Below are positions 43,986 to 52,460 of a stretch of 64,000 nt of DNA, piece by piece. The position numbers were made by a program, and so were the translations under genes. Below the pieces are notes generated by a model. That model saw only the letters and a program-made list of their open reading frames with translations. It did no database searches and was not told the origin of the DNA. The stretch is from Mayfieldus sp038317345 (GTDB taxonomy: Bacteria; Actinomycetota; Thermoleophilia; Solirubrobacterales; 70-9), in NCBI GenBank assembly GCA_038317345.1, contig JBBQBH010000009.1, positions 5,263-69,262 of the forward strand, given 5' to 3'. Position 1 is the first letter of the stretch. Every line of letters begins with the position of its first letter.

Positions 43986-44428
43986 TCCTTCTTCACCTCG
44001 CCGACCTCGATGACGCGGCGCTCGTGCGTTCCAACGCCGATCGTGCGGTCGCCGTCGGTCACCTCGACGTCGAAGCGGAGCTTGCGTCCGTCGACCACTT
44101 CGCGCAGGTTCGAGCGCACCTGGCAGAGCGCCCCCTCGAGCGCGGCGGCGACGTGCTTGACGCAGATCTCGAAGCCAACCGTGGCCTTTCCCTGGGGAAT
44201 GTTCTGGTAGCTGAGGACCGCCGTGGTTCGCTCCATCACCGCAACCATGCCGGGAGTCGACAGCACGCTGGCGCCGATCGTGCCCCCGACGTCGGTGACC
44301 AGACGGCCCTCGACGGTGAACTCGTCGACCCGCTCCAGCCCGGGCTCCAGGGTTGCCTCGGTGGGGCGGTCGCTCTCCGGCACCACCTCGCTGATCGAGG
44401 CGAGCTTGCGCTGCGGGTTGCTCGACAT
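43982..44428 (-). CDS. Hotdog-fold thioesterase (FlK-like)
   Basis: It has 148 residues from ATG 44428. TPGMVAVMERTTAVL, the helix with the Glu typical of FlK-type thioesterases, is followed by KATVGFEICVKHVAAA and VGTHERRVIEV, where the His-x-x-R lies near the usual catalytic site. It probably hydrolyses a short acyl-CoA. Translationally coupled to mvaB. Confidence 0.8.
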   Translation of the reverse strand: MSSNPQRKLASISEVVPESDRPTEATLEPGLERVDEFTVEGRLVTDVGGTIGASVLSTPGMVAVMERTTAVLSYQNIPQGKATVGFEICVKHVAAALEGALCQVRSNLREVVDGRKLRFDVEVTDGDRTIGVGTHERRVIEVGEVKKD

Positions 44429-44459
44429 CAGGCGACCCGTTCGGTGATCGGGTGGAGCA

Positions 44460-45197
44460 TCAGACCATCCCCAGTCCGCCGCTGACGCCCAGCGTCTCGC
44501 CGGTGACGAAGGACGACTCCTCGGCGGCAAGGAAGGCGACCGCGGCGGCGACCTCGTCCGGCTTTCCGAGCCGGCGCATCTGCGTCGCGCTCTTCATCGT
44601 CTCGATCAACTTCTCTCCCAACTCGCCCATCTGCTGCGCGCCCATCAGCAGGGGCGTCTCGATCGGACCCGGGGCAATCGAGTTGGCGGTGATCCCGTAG
44701 CGCGCGTTCTCACGCGCGATCACCTTCATGAACGCGATCACCCCGCCCTTGGCCGCCGAGTACACGGCCGAGCCCTTGGAGCCGACCCGGCCGGCCTCCG
44801 ACGAGATGCTGACGATGCGGCCGTAGCCGCTCTCCTGCATCCCGGGCAGCGCCGCGTGAGTGCAGTTGAGGACGCCATTGAGGTTGACAGCCAGCACCCG
44901 CTCCCACATGTCGGGCGTGGTCTGGTTGAAGAAGCCGAATTCGTCGGTGCCGGCATTGTTGACCAGCACGTCGAGGCCGCCCACCGACTCCACCGCTGCG
45001 CGCGCCGAGTCGTGGTCGGTGACGTCGAGCCTGACGGCGTGGCCGCCGATCTCGGCCGCGACCTTGGCGGCGCCGTCCTCGTCCAGGTCACCGACCCAGA
45101 CCTCGGCGCCCTCGCCGGCGAGGCGGCGGGCAATCGCGGTGCCGATGCCCCCGGCTCCCCCGGTGACAAGGGCCTTGCGAGCTTCCAATCTGATCAC
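44460..45197 (-). CDS. Short-chain dehydrogenase/reductase, 3-hydroxyacyl-type
   Basis: It has 245 residues from GTG 45197. Classical SDR: ALVTGGAGGIGTAIA (TGxxxGxG), WVGDLDEDG (Asp suggests NAD preference), LVNNAGT, the catalytic Ser (VSISSEAGR), YSAAKGG (YxxxK) and the end VTGETLGVSGGLGM. By context, it may be a 3-hydroxybutyrate or 3-hydroxyacyl-CoA dehydrogenase. It is the first gene of the six-gene minus-strand operon and diverges from the F420 genes across 36 bp. Confidence 0.9.
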   Translation of the reverse strand: MIRLEARKALVTGGAGGIGTAIARRLAGEGAEVWVGDLDEDGAAKVAAEIGGHAVRLDVTDHDSARAAVESVGGLDVLVNNAGTDEFGFFNQTTPDMWERVLAVNLNGVLNCTHAALPGMQESGYGRIVSISSEAGRVGSKGSAVYSAAKGGVIAFMKVIARENARYGITANSIAPGPIETPLLMGAQQMGELGEKLIETMKSATQMRRLGKPDEVAAAVAFLAAEESSFVTGETLGVSGGLGMV

Positions 45198-45233
45198 GGC
45201 CGGAGCATACGGGGCGCTTACACTGGCGCGCCG

Positions 45234-45941
45234 ATGGCCCAAGCGAGCGATTCGACGCCTCCGATCCCAATCGTGGGCGGAACGGGCGCCTTCGGCTTCG
45301 GCCTGGCGCTGCGCTGGGCGACCGCAGGCGTTGCGGTCGTGATCGGATCGCGCAACGCTGAGCGCGCGACCGAAGCTGCGGCACGGCTGTCGGAGGCGGT
45401 ACCGGAAGCGGAGGCCCAGGGGCTGGTCAACGAGGAGGCCGTACGCGGGGCGCCGGTCGTCTTTCTCACGGTCCCGTTCCGCGCCCAGTCCGAGAATCTG
45501 AACAACCTGCGGGGCGCGCTGGTCTCCGGCCAGCTGCTGGTCGACTGCACGGTGCCACTTGCCGCAGCGGTGAGTGGCAAGGCGACCCGTTCGCTCGGCG
45601 TCTGGCAGGGCTCCGCCGCCCAGCAGGCGCAGGAAATGGTGCCCGAGGGCGTGACGGTTGTCTCGGGGCTGCACACGGTCAGCGCTCCGGTCCTCGGCAA
45701 CCTCGAGCATGAGCTCGACGAGGACGTGCTGCTCTGCGGCGATCGCAAGGCGGACAAGGCGACGGTGGCGCGATTGGTGGAGTTGATTCCGGGGTTGAGA
45801 GCGGTCAACGCCGGCGCACTGGAGACCGCCCGTATCGTCGAGCAGCTGACGCCGCTTCTGATCTCGATCAACAGCCGCTACAAGACGCACGCCGGGATTC
45901 GCATCACCGGCATCCCCGACGCGGACCACTGGGCCGAGTGA
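45234..45941 (+). CDS. F420:NADP oxidoreductase-like
   Basis: This 235-residue protein has Rossmann start PIVGGTGAFGFGLALRWA, the NADP-specific VVIGSRNAERA (Ser-Arg after strand 2), and VFLTVPFRAQSENL, with LVDCTVPL and SGLHTVSAPVL, all typical of Fno/NpdG. It transfers hydride between F420H2 and NADP+. It stops 4 bp before cofD, so enzyme and cofactor synthesis are made together. This supports F420 use by the organism. Confidence 0.88.
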   Translation: MAQASDSTPPIPIVGGTGAFGFGLALRWATAGVAVVIGSRNAERATEAAARLSEAVPEAEAQGLVNEEAVRGAPVVFLTVPFRAQSENLNNLRGALVSGQLLVDCTVPLAAAVSGKATRSLGVWQGSAAQQAQEMVPEGVTVVSGLHTVSAPVLGNLEHELDEDVLLCGDRKADKATVARLVELIPGLRAVNAGALETARIVEQLTPLLISINSRYKTHAGIRITGIPDADHWAE

Positions 45942-45945
45942 ACCG

Positions 45946-46872
45946 ATGAAGGTCGCACTGCTTGCCGGTGGTACCGGTGGCGCCAAGCTGGCCGCCGGAA
46001 TGCAGGCGCGAATCGGCACCGATCTCTCGGTGATCGCCAACACCGGCGACGATATCGAGACGCTCGGGGTGCACGTCTCGCCCGACCCCGACCTGATCAC
46101 CTACTGGCTTTCGGGCGACATCGACGAGCAGCGGGGCTGGGGAATCCGCGACGACAGCACCGTGGTCTTCGAGCGATTGGTGCAGCTCGGTGCGCCGGAT
46201 TGGTTCACGCTCACCGACCGCGACCTCGCCGCCTGCCTCTACCGGCATCACTTCCTCGCCGAGGGAGGCCGGCTCACCGCGGCCCAGGAGCAGATTGTCC
46301 GCGCCGTCGGGGTCAAGGCGACTGTGCTTCCGATGTGCGAGCAGCCGGTCCGCACGCGGGTGCAGACCCCGGCCGGCTGGAGCGACGTGCAGGAGTTCCT
46401 GATCCTCGATCGCTCCCAGCCGCAGATCGAAGACGTCAAATTGGACGGGATCTCCTCCGCCAGACCGACCGCCGAGGTCGCCAACGCGATTGCCGCCGCC
46501 GAGCTGATCGTGATCGGCCCTTCCAACCCGGTGATCAGCATCGGGCCGATCCTCGCCGTCCCCGGGATACGCGAGGCGATCATGACCGCGACGGCGCCGG
46601 TGGTCGCGGTGAGCCCGTTCGTCGGGGGCCGGGTGGTCAAGGGCCCCACGGCCGAGTTCATGCGTGCGGTCGGCCGCCCGACGACCGCGGCCGGGGTGGC
46701 CGGGCTCTACGAGGGGCTCCTGGACGGCATGGTGGTCGACATCGGAGACCCGGATCCTCCGCCGGAGGAGTTGCAGACGCTCGTCGCTCCGATCCTCATG
46801 GACACGGCGAAGGCGCGAAAGCGCGTGGCCCGGGTCGTGCTCGGCTTCGGCGCTAGCCTCGCCAGAGGATGA
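45946..46872 (+). CDS. cofD: 2-phospho-L-lactate (or PEP) transferase, F420 biosynthesis
   Basis: This 308-residue protein opens MKVALLAGGTGGAKLAAGM with ANTGDDIETLGVHVSPDPD, the CofD/FbiA substrate-binding start. IGPSNPVISIGPILAVPGI and SPFVGGRVVKGPTAEFM are the other family blocks. It joins the activated three-carbon acid to Fo, giving F420-0 (or dehydro-F420-0). A long imperfect hairpin separates it from cofC. Confidence 0.95.
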   Translation: MKVALLAGGTGGAKLAAGMQARIGTDLSVIANTGDDIETLGVHVSPDPDLITYWLSGDIDEQRGWGIRDDSTVVFERLVQLGAPDWFTLTDRDLAACLYRHHFLAEGGRLTAAQEQIVRAVGVKATVLPMCEQPVRTRVQTPAGWSDVQEFLILDRSQPQIEDVKLDGISSARPTAEVANAIAAAELIVIGPSNPVISIGPILAVPGIREAIMTATAPVVAVSPFVGGRVVKGPTAEFMRAVGRPTTAAGVAGLYEGLLDGMVVDIGDPDPPPEELQTLVAPILMDTAKARKRVARVVLGFGASLARG

Positions 46873-46877
46873 GCCCA

Positions 46878-46946
46878 GAGATCATCCGAAAACTCGCGTG
46901 TGCGGCCGGCGCCGCCAGGCGTGCGCGGGGGTTTTTGGATGGTCTC
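46878..46946 (+). promoter_or_regulatory. Intergenic hairpin covering the cofC start
   Basis: Left arm GAGATCATCCGAAAAC (from 46878) pairs with GTTTTTGGATGGTCTC (ending 46946), counting two G-U pairs, and the stem continues through CGCG/CGCG-type pairs with a small bulge. The cofC ATG (46939-46941) and the only G-rich stretch that could serve as its ribosome site (46927-46931) fall inside the right arm. Confidence 0.5.
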
Positions 46947-47586
46947 TAAGGCCACCGCGGTGCTTCCGGTGAAGCGCTTCGACGCCGCCAAGCAGCGGCT
47001 GGGCGTCGGGATCGACGAGGAACGCCGCCATGCGCTGGTCGCCGCGATGCTCCAGGACGTGCTCGAGGCGGTCGGCGCGGCGCGAATGATCGAGCGGACG
47101 ATCGTCGTCAGCGGCGAGCCCGCCGCCCAGCAGATCGCCCACGATCTTGGCGCCGACCCGATCGCGGACCCCGACGACCGGGGACACCCCGAAGCCGCCC
47201 TGATTGGGATCGGTGAAGCGCAGGCCGCCGGCGCGTCCTGCGTGGTGGTGGTGCCCGGCGACTGCCCACTGCTCGACCCGCGCGACCTCGACCGCCTGCT
47301 CACCGCAGTGCCGGACCCCTATGTGGCGATCGTCCCCGACCGCCACGGGATCGGCACCAACGCCCTGCTGCTGTGCCCCCCGAACGCGATCCGCCCGGCG
47401 TTCGGCGAGGGAAGCTGCGAGCGCCATCTCGAAGCCGCCCGGGCGGCAGGTCTTCCACACGGGGTCGAGCGCTTGGAATCGCTCGCCCTCGACCTCGACA
47501 CGCCAGCCGACCTGGTCGCCTTGACGACGACACTCGAAGCGGCCCGTGGGCGGGCCGCCCACACGGCTCGGGTGCTGGGACTGTGA
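46939..47586 (+). CDS. cofC: 2-phospho-L-lactate (or PEP) guanylyltransferase, F420 biosynthesis
   Basis: It has 215 residues from ATG 46939 (MVSKATAVLPVKRFDAAKQR); the frame is open from 46900, and GTG 46960 is a fallback start. CofC motifs include the nucleotide-binding ALPVK-type start, VVVVPGDCPLLDPRDLDRLL (metal Asp) and IVPDRHGIGTNALLL. It activates phospholactate or PEP with GTP for CofD. It is expressed with cofD and cofE in one direction. Confidence 0.93.
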   Translation: MVSKATAVLPVKRFDAAKQRLGVGIDEERRHALVAAMLQDVLEAVGAARMIERTIVVSGEPAAQQIAHDLGADPIADPDDRGHPEAALIGIGEAQAAGASCVVVVPGDCPLLDPRDLDRLLTAVPDPYVAIVPDRHGIGTNALLLCPPNAIRPAFGEGSCERHLEAARAAGLPHGVERLESLALDLDTPADLVALTTTLEAARGRAAHTARVLGL

Positions 47587-47641
47587 GCGCGAGGCTCTAC
47601 CAAGGAGCCTGGTGTTGGGCCGAGCGCGAACCGAGGGTGCT

Positions 47642-48391
47642 GTGAGCGCGACGGAGCTGCGCGTATTGCCGGTCGAGGGGCTGCCCGAGATCGAACAAGG
47701 CGACCGGCTGGGGGAGCTGATCGCCGCCCGGGCGGACCTCGAGCAGGGTGACGTCGTGGTGGTCTCGCAGAAGGTGGTCTCGAAGGCGGAAAGCCGCGTG
47801 GTGCAGCTTTCCGAGGTCAAACCCTCCGAGCGCGCTCAGCAGCTCGCGGCCGAGCTGGGCAAGGACCCGGCGATCGTGCAGCTGGTACTCGACGAGTGCC
47901 GCGCTGTGATCCGCGCCGAGCGCGGCGTGCTGATCTGCGAAACGCGACATGGGCTGGTCTGCGCGAATGCCGGAGTCGACACATCGAACGTCCCGGTGGG
48001 CTCCGCCTCGCTGCTGCCGCTGGACCCAAATGCATCGGCCCGGCAAATCCGGGCCCAGCTCACGGAGTCGTGCGGCGAGTCGGTCGCCGTGGTGGTCTCG
48101 GACAGCTTCGGCCGGGCGTGGCGGCTGGGGCAATGCGAGGTGGCGATCGGCTGCGCCGGCCTGCGCCCGCTCGACGACTGGCGCGGACGCGCCGACGCGG
48201 GTGGCAGCACGCTGACGGCGACTGCGATCGCGGTCGCCGACGAGGCGGCGGCGGCAGCCGACCTGGTCCGCGACAAGGCCAGCGGCGTTCCGGCGGCGAT
48301 CGTGCGGGGCCTTGAGCGCCAGGTGACCGAAGAAGACGGTCCGGGGGCCGCGGCGCTGCGACGCCCCCGCGAGCAGGACCTTTTCCGTTAG
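47642..48391 (+). CDS. cofE: Coenzyme F420-0:L-glutamate ligase (stand-alone CofE)
   Basis: It has 249 residues from GTG 47642. CofE blocks: LPVEGLPEIEQGDRL, DVVVVSQKVVSKAE, LICETRHGLVCANAGVD, VVVSDSFGRAWRLGQCEVAIG and GGSTLTATAIAVADE. It adds gamma-linked glutamates to F420-0. The protein ends after this domain; the FMN-dependent nitroreductase-like C-terminal domain of mycobacterial FbiB is absent. Its last codon overlaps the convergent cupin gene by 4 bp. Confidence 0.93.
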   Translation: MSATELRVLPVEGLPEIEQGDRLGELIAARADLEQGDVVVVSQKVVSKAESRVVQLSEVKPSERAQQLAAELGKDPAIVQLVLDECRAVIRAERGVLICETRHGLVCANAGVDTSNVPVGSASLLPLDPNASARQIRAQLTESCGESVAVVVSDSFGRAWRLGQCEVAIGCAGLRPLDDWRGRADAGGSTLTATAIAVADEAAAAADLVRDKASGVPAAIVRGLERQVTEEDGPGAAALRRPREQDLFR

Positions 48392-48813
48392 GGGGTCGAC
48401 TCGGCGGTTTGCGCTTCTTCTTTGCCCATCGGAGGTAGCGAGCCGCCCTCCTCGGTCCACTCCGGCGGCTCATACACCCGGCCCGGCATTCCACCGAGAA
48501 CGAGGATGCGGGCGCCCTCGTCGCCGGTGAGCAGCTTGCGCTTCTGGCCGGGGCCGACGCGCGCGAAGACCCCGGGCTCGAGATCGAACTGCTCCTCCCC
48601 GACCTGAAGCGTCGCTCGGCCGCCGAGCGTCAGGTAGACCTCCTCCTGCGCGTCGTGGGAGTGATCGTGGGAGGGGTACATCGAGAAGTCGGGCGGCAGC
48701 TCCATCACCTGCATCCCGAACGAGGTCACGCCGAGCCCGGCGCGAACGCGGCGCATTCCGCCGCCGAATATTGCGTCGAACTCCTCCAGCCTCTTTACCG
48801 TTACGTCAGCCAT
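48388..48813 (-). CDS. Cupin-domain protein
   Basis: This 141-residue single-cupin protein has PSHDHSHDAQEEVYLTLGG, the G(X)5HxH(X)3-4E metal-binding motif 1, and FARVGPGQKRKLLTG as motif 2 (the usual His is replaced by Lys/Arg). The lack of the fourth ligand argues for a binding or weak enzymatic role. Its start overlaps the alcohol dehydrogenase stop by 8 bp. Confidence 0.85.
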   Translation of the reverse strand: MADVTVKRLEEFDAIFGGGMRRVRAGLGVTSFGMQVMELPPDFSMYPSHDHSHDAQEEVYLTLGGRATLQVGEEQFDLEPGVFARVGPGQKRKLLTGDEGARILVLGGMPGRVYEPPEWTEEGGSLPPMGKEEAQTAESTP

Positions 48814-49801
48814 CGCTGATCTGCAAAACCGCTGCTCCCTCAAGCCTACCGGCGCGTAGGTCGTCGAGCGCAGTGTTGGCCTCCTGCAACGGATAGGGCT
48901 GGACTTCCGTGCGGATCGGAACCTGCGGCGCCAGCTCAAGGAATTCCTCGCCGTCCTGGCGCGTCAGGTTCGCGACCGAGCGCATGTTTCGCTCACCCCA
49001 GAGAATCTCGTAGGGAAAAGCCGGAATGTCGCTCATGTGGATTCCCGCTGAGACGATCACCGCTCCCTTGGCGCTGGCGCGCAGCGCAACCGGCATCAGC
49101 GGGCCGACCGGGGCGAAGACGATCGCCGCATCGAAGGGCTCGGGTGGATCGTCATCCGACGCACCCGCCCACTCCGCCCCGAGCCCGCGAGCGAAATCCT
49201 GCCCCTCGGTATCGCCGGCGCGGGTGAAGGCGAACACGCGCCTTCCCTGATGGACCGCGACCTGGCAGATGATGTGGGCGGAGGCTCCAAAGCCGTAGAA
49301 GCCGATCCGCTCCGCGTGCTCGCCGCAGAGGCGAAGCGCCCGGTAGCCGATCAGTCCGGAACAGAGAAGCGGCGCCGCGTGGAGGTCGGAATAACCCTCG
49401 GGGATCGGAAAGCAAAAGCGCTCGTCGGCGACGGCCGCCTCGGCGTAGCCGCCGTCGATGTCATAGCCGGTGAAGCGGGCGTTGTCGCAGAGGTTCTCGC
49501 GCCCGGAGCGACAGAAGCGGCAGGTGCCATCTACCCAGCCGAGCCAGGGGATTCCGATCCGGTCGCCGACCCCAAAACGCGTAGCGCCCTCCCCCAGCTC
49601 GTCCACCGTGCCGACGATCTGATGCCCCAGCACCAGCGGCAGCTTCGGCTCGGTCAGGTCGCCGTCGAAGATGTGCAGATCGGTGCGGCAGACGGCGCAA
49701 GTGTGGACGCGGACCCGAAGCTGGCCGGGACCCGGCTCGAGGACCGGGAGGTCGGCCTGGCGCAGTGGCTGGCCCTGCTGCTCGAGCACCATCGCGTCCA
49801 T
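48806..49801 (-). CDS. Zinc-type alcohol dehydrogenase, one structural-zinc Cys missing
   Basis: This 331-residue MDR-superfamily protein has the catalytic zinc site CAVCRTD and GHQIVGTVDELG. The structural lobe reads WVDGTCRFCRSGRENLC, where relatives have TCGHCRFC, so one of four Cys ligands is lost. The coenzyme domain has FYGFGASAHIICQVA and an ARAGDTEGQ-like loop. It oxidises or reduces an alcohol or aldehyde; the substrate is unknown. It lies inside the F420 cluster but is not a known F420 enzyme. Confidence 0.88.
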   Translation of the reverse strand: MDAMVLEQQGQPLRQADLPVLEPGPGQLRVRVHTCAVCRTDLHIFDGDLTEPKLPLVLGHQIVGTVDELGEGATRFGVGDRIGIPWLGWVDGTCRFCRSGRENLCDNARFTGYDIDGGYAEAAVADERFCFPIPEGYSDLHAAPLLCSGLIGYRALRLCGEHAERIGFYGFGASAHIICQVAVHQGRRVFAFTRAGDTEGQDFARGLGAEWAGASDDDPPEPFDAAIVFAPVGPLMPVALRASAKGAVIVSAGIHMSDIPAFPYEILWGERNMRSVANLTRQDGEEFLELAPQVPIRTEVQPYPLQEANTALDDLRAGRLEGAAVLQISDG

Positions 49802-49851
49802 GAAATTGATTGTCGCGGCAATCGCCGATCGCCGCGGACCGAAACCCCGGG

Positions 49852-50043
49852 CTAGCTGCCCTTGTCTCCCGCTTCCCGCTCGGTGCGCACGACAACGCTC
49901 GGGTGCCCGCCGTACAACCGCTCCACCGCCCGCCGCTCCATCTCACGTGGCGACTCGCGATCGGGCTGCTTTGGTCTCTCCTTGTGACTCCGGCCCGCGA
50001 ACAGGTCGAGCAGTCGCTCCTCTATGCGGATTGCGTCGCCCAT
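49852..50043 (-). CDS. Small hydrophilic protein
   Basis: This 63-residue protein (MGDAIRIEERLLDLFAGRSH...) is charged and helical, ending in GGHPSVVVRTEREAG. A GGAAGGAA ribosome site lies upstream of the ATG. No family is recognised. Transcribed with the ADH gene 50 bp downstream. Confidence 0.5.
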   Translation of the reverse strand: MGDAIRIEERLLDLFAGRSHKERPKQPDRESPREMERRAVERLYGGHPSVVVRTEREAGDKGS

Positions 50044-50151
50044 ACTCGGTTCCTTCCCTCTGGTGCCGCCTCATAAAAGAGACTGCGCTGCTCCCAGCAT
50101 AAACCCGCATTTTGCGATCGGGTTAAGGGATTGGACGGCTAGGCGTCTGGG

Positions 50152-52419
50152 CTAGTACCGCTCGATGATCTCGTACAGCGTCGTGCGCTGGGCCGGCTGC
50201 CGTCCCGCGGCCCGCGCCGCCTCGATCAGCTGCTGGGGCTCCAGCCGTACACCATGGTGAGAGCCCGCCATCCGCGAGATGTTCTCCTCCATCAGCGTGC
50301 CGCCGAGGTCGTTGACCCCCCAGCGCAGGCTCTCGGTCGCCGCCTCCAATCCCATCTTCACCCAGCTCGCCTGAAGGTTGGTGATCGTGCGGCCGAGCGC
50401 CAAACGGAAGGCGGCGGTGTGCTTGAGATTCTCGTCGCGTCCGATCTCCTCGATTCCGTGGGTGCGGCCTAGCAGCGTCTGGAAGGGGATGAAGCTGAGC
50501 GGCACGAATTCGGTGATGCCCCCAGTTCGCTCCTGGAGCGACCGCACGACCCGCATGTGGCGGGCCAGCTCGCGTGGCTCCTCGATGTGGCCGAACATCA
50601 CGGTCGAGGTGGAGCGCAATCCGACCCGATGCGAGGCCTCGATGATCCGCACCCAGCGCTCGACCGGCAGCTTGTTCGGGGAGATCCGCTGGCGCACCCC
50701 GTCGTCGAGAACCTCGGCGGCGGTGCCCGGCGTCGACCCCAGCCCACACTCGATCAGGTACTCGAACACCGACTCCGGTTCACGGCCGGATCGCTCGCAC
50801 ATGAATTCGATCTCCATCGGGGAGTAGGCGTGCAGGTGGACCTGCGGCGCCACCTGCTTGACGAGGCGCAGCCAGCGCCCGTAGTCCTCGAGCGTGTATT
50901 CGGGATGGATGCCGGCCTGCATGCAGATCTCGGTGACGCCGAACTCGACCGCCTCCTCCACCCTGGCGACGAAGTCCTCTTCCTCCACGTGGTAGGCGTC
51001 GGGCGAGCGCTTGCCCTGGCCGAAGCCGCAGAACGCGCATCCGACGATGCAGATGTTGGTGAAGTTGATGTTTCGGTTGACGACAAAGGTCGCTTGCTCC
51101 CCGGCAAGCTCGTCCCGCAGCTCGTCGGCGGCGGCGCGCATCTCCTCGATCACCTCCGGCCGGGTCTCGGCGAACAGCGCCGTCAGCTCATCCTCTGAAA
51201 GCTCCCTGCCTTCCCGGCCCTTGGCGATCGCCTTCGGCGCCAGACCGGGTTCCAGGACCTCCTCGCGGCGCCGGCCCGATCCGCGACGCGGGATGAAGCT
51301 CCAGTACTTCAGCTTCACCAGGTCCAACACCCCCTGCTCCATCCAGTCTGGCTCGAGGTATTGCGGGTAGACGCAGAGGCGCTCGGTGAGCGCGAAGCCG
51401 CGCGGCGCAAGCTCCTTTCGCACCTGGTGGGGGCTGGGAAAGGCGTGCTCGGGAGAGATGTGGTCGCCGTTTGCCGACAGGCCGCCGAGGTCGGTCGCGC
51501 CGGCTTCGACCAGCTCGGTCCACCAATCGGAGAGGTTCGGCGGCACCTGAATCCCCACCTCCGGCATCAAACGCGTGCATTCGCGGATCAACCGCTTCAT
51601 GTCATCGATCGAAATCGGCGTGGCCCACTCCGGAGGGGCGGGCGGGTCCGCCTCCGCTACCTGTGGAGCATCGAGATTCGGTGCCATAGCGTCGGGCGGA
51701 GCGGGCGACGAGGTCGCGGAGGGGGATCCGCCCGCCCATCTCGCGCGCGCCGCCTCGTCGGCGATATCGGCGACCTCTCTGCCGTAGTACCGCGGATGCG
51801 CGACGTAGTTTTGGAGGATCACCTCCTGGATATGGCCGTGGCGGGCCTGCAGCTCGGCGAGCGCTTCCAGCGACGCGATCCGCTCCTCCTCGGTCTCGCC
51901 GATCCCGACCAGGATCCCGCTCGTGAACGGGATCCGCAGCTCGCCGGCAGCGTCGATCATCTCCAGCCGCCTTGCCGGGTGCTTGGTCGGAGAGCCGGCG
52001 TGGACTGTTTCCATCAACCTCTCCGCCACTGATTCCAGCATCAGCCCCTGGGAGGCGGCGGCCTCGCGAACCCGCAGCAGGTCGCCGCGGTCGAGAACCC
52101 CGACATTGGTATGGGGAAGCAGGCCTCGGTCGAGTGCCCGCTCGCAGGCCCAGACGACGTAGGAGGTGAAGTCCTCGTGCCCCCAGGAGCGCAGGCGGGC
52201 CGCGACCTCCTCGTTTACCTCCGGCCGCTCGCCGGTGAGGACGAGCAGCTCCTTGCAGTTGTGTCGCAGCGCCTCATCGAGACGCTGCTCGACCTCTTCA
52301 GGCGCATAGATGTGGGCGCGGTGGGTGGCAAACGCGCAGTACTTGCAGTAGCACTGGCAAGTGCGAGAGAGCGACAGCGTGTAGTTGCGCGAAAAGGTGA
52401 CCCGGCGCACACCAGGCAC
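50152..52419 (-). CDS. fbiC: Fo synthase, fused CofG-CofH radical SAM protein
   Basis: This 755-residue protein has two radical-SAM halves. The CofG half has Cys21, Cys25 and Cys28 (CQCYCKYC), and the CofH half has CIVGCAFC near residue 456. It builds the deazaflavin Fo from tyrosine and the flavin precursor 5-amino-6-ribitylaminouracil. Between the CofG barrel and its C-terminal region (about 232-275) there is a Pro/Ala/Ser-rich insert (GGSPSATSSPAPP...), longer than in mycobacterial FbiC. Transcribed away from the cofDCE genes but part of the same cluster. Confidence 0.96.
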   Translation of the reverse strand: MPGVRRVTFSRNYTLSLSRTCQCYCKYCAFATHRAHIYAPEEVEQRLDEALRHNCKELLVLTGERPEVNEEVAARLRSWGHEDFTSYVVWACERALDRGLLPHTNVGVLDRGDLLRVREAAASQGLMLESVAERLMETVHAGSPTKHPARRLEMIDAAGELRIPFTSGILVGIGETEEERIASLEALAELQARHGHIQEVILQNYVAHPRYYGREVADIADEAARARWAGGSPSATSSPAPPDAMAPNLDAPQVAEADPPAPPEWATPISIDDMKRLIRECTRLMPEVGIQVPPNLSDWWTELVEAGATDLGGLSANGDHISPEHAFPSPHQVRKELAPRGFALTERLCVYPQYLEPDWMEQGVLDLVKLKYWSFIPRRGSGRRREEVLEPGLAPKAIAKGREGRELSEDELTALFAETRPEVIEEMRAAADELRDELAGEQATFVVNRNINFTNICIVGCAFCGFGQGKRSPDAYHVEEEDFVARVEEAVEFGVTEICMQAGIHPEYTLEDYGRWLRLVKQVAPQVHLHAYSPMEIEFMCERSGREPESVFEYLIECGLGSTPGTAAEVLDDGVRQRISPNKLPVERWVRIIEASHRVGLRSTSTVMFGHIEEPRELARHMRVVRSLQERTGGITEFVPLSFIPFQTLLGRTHGIEEIGRDENLKHTAAFRLALGRTITNLQASWVKMGLEAATESLRWGVNDLGGTLMEENISRMAGSHHGVRLEPQQLIEAARAAGRQPAQRTTLYEIIERY

Positions 52420-52460
52420 GCTAGCGCACGGTTGACGCCGTCCAGCTTTGGGCTAGCCGG

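Noticed and set aside
45198..46100. Upstream extension of the SDR frame (546 codons in total)
   Set aside because: The extra part is antisense to the F420:NADP reductase and cofD genes. The SDR Rossmann start defines GTG 45197.
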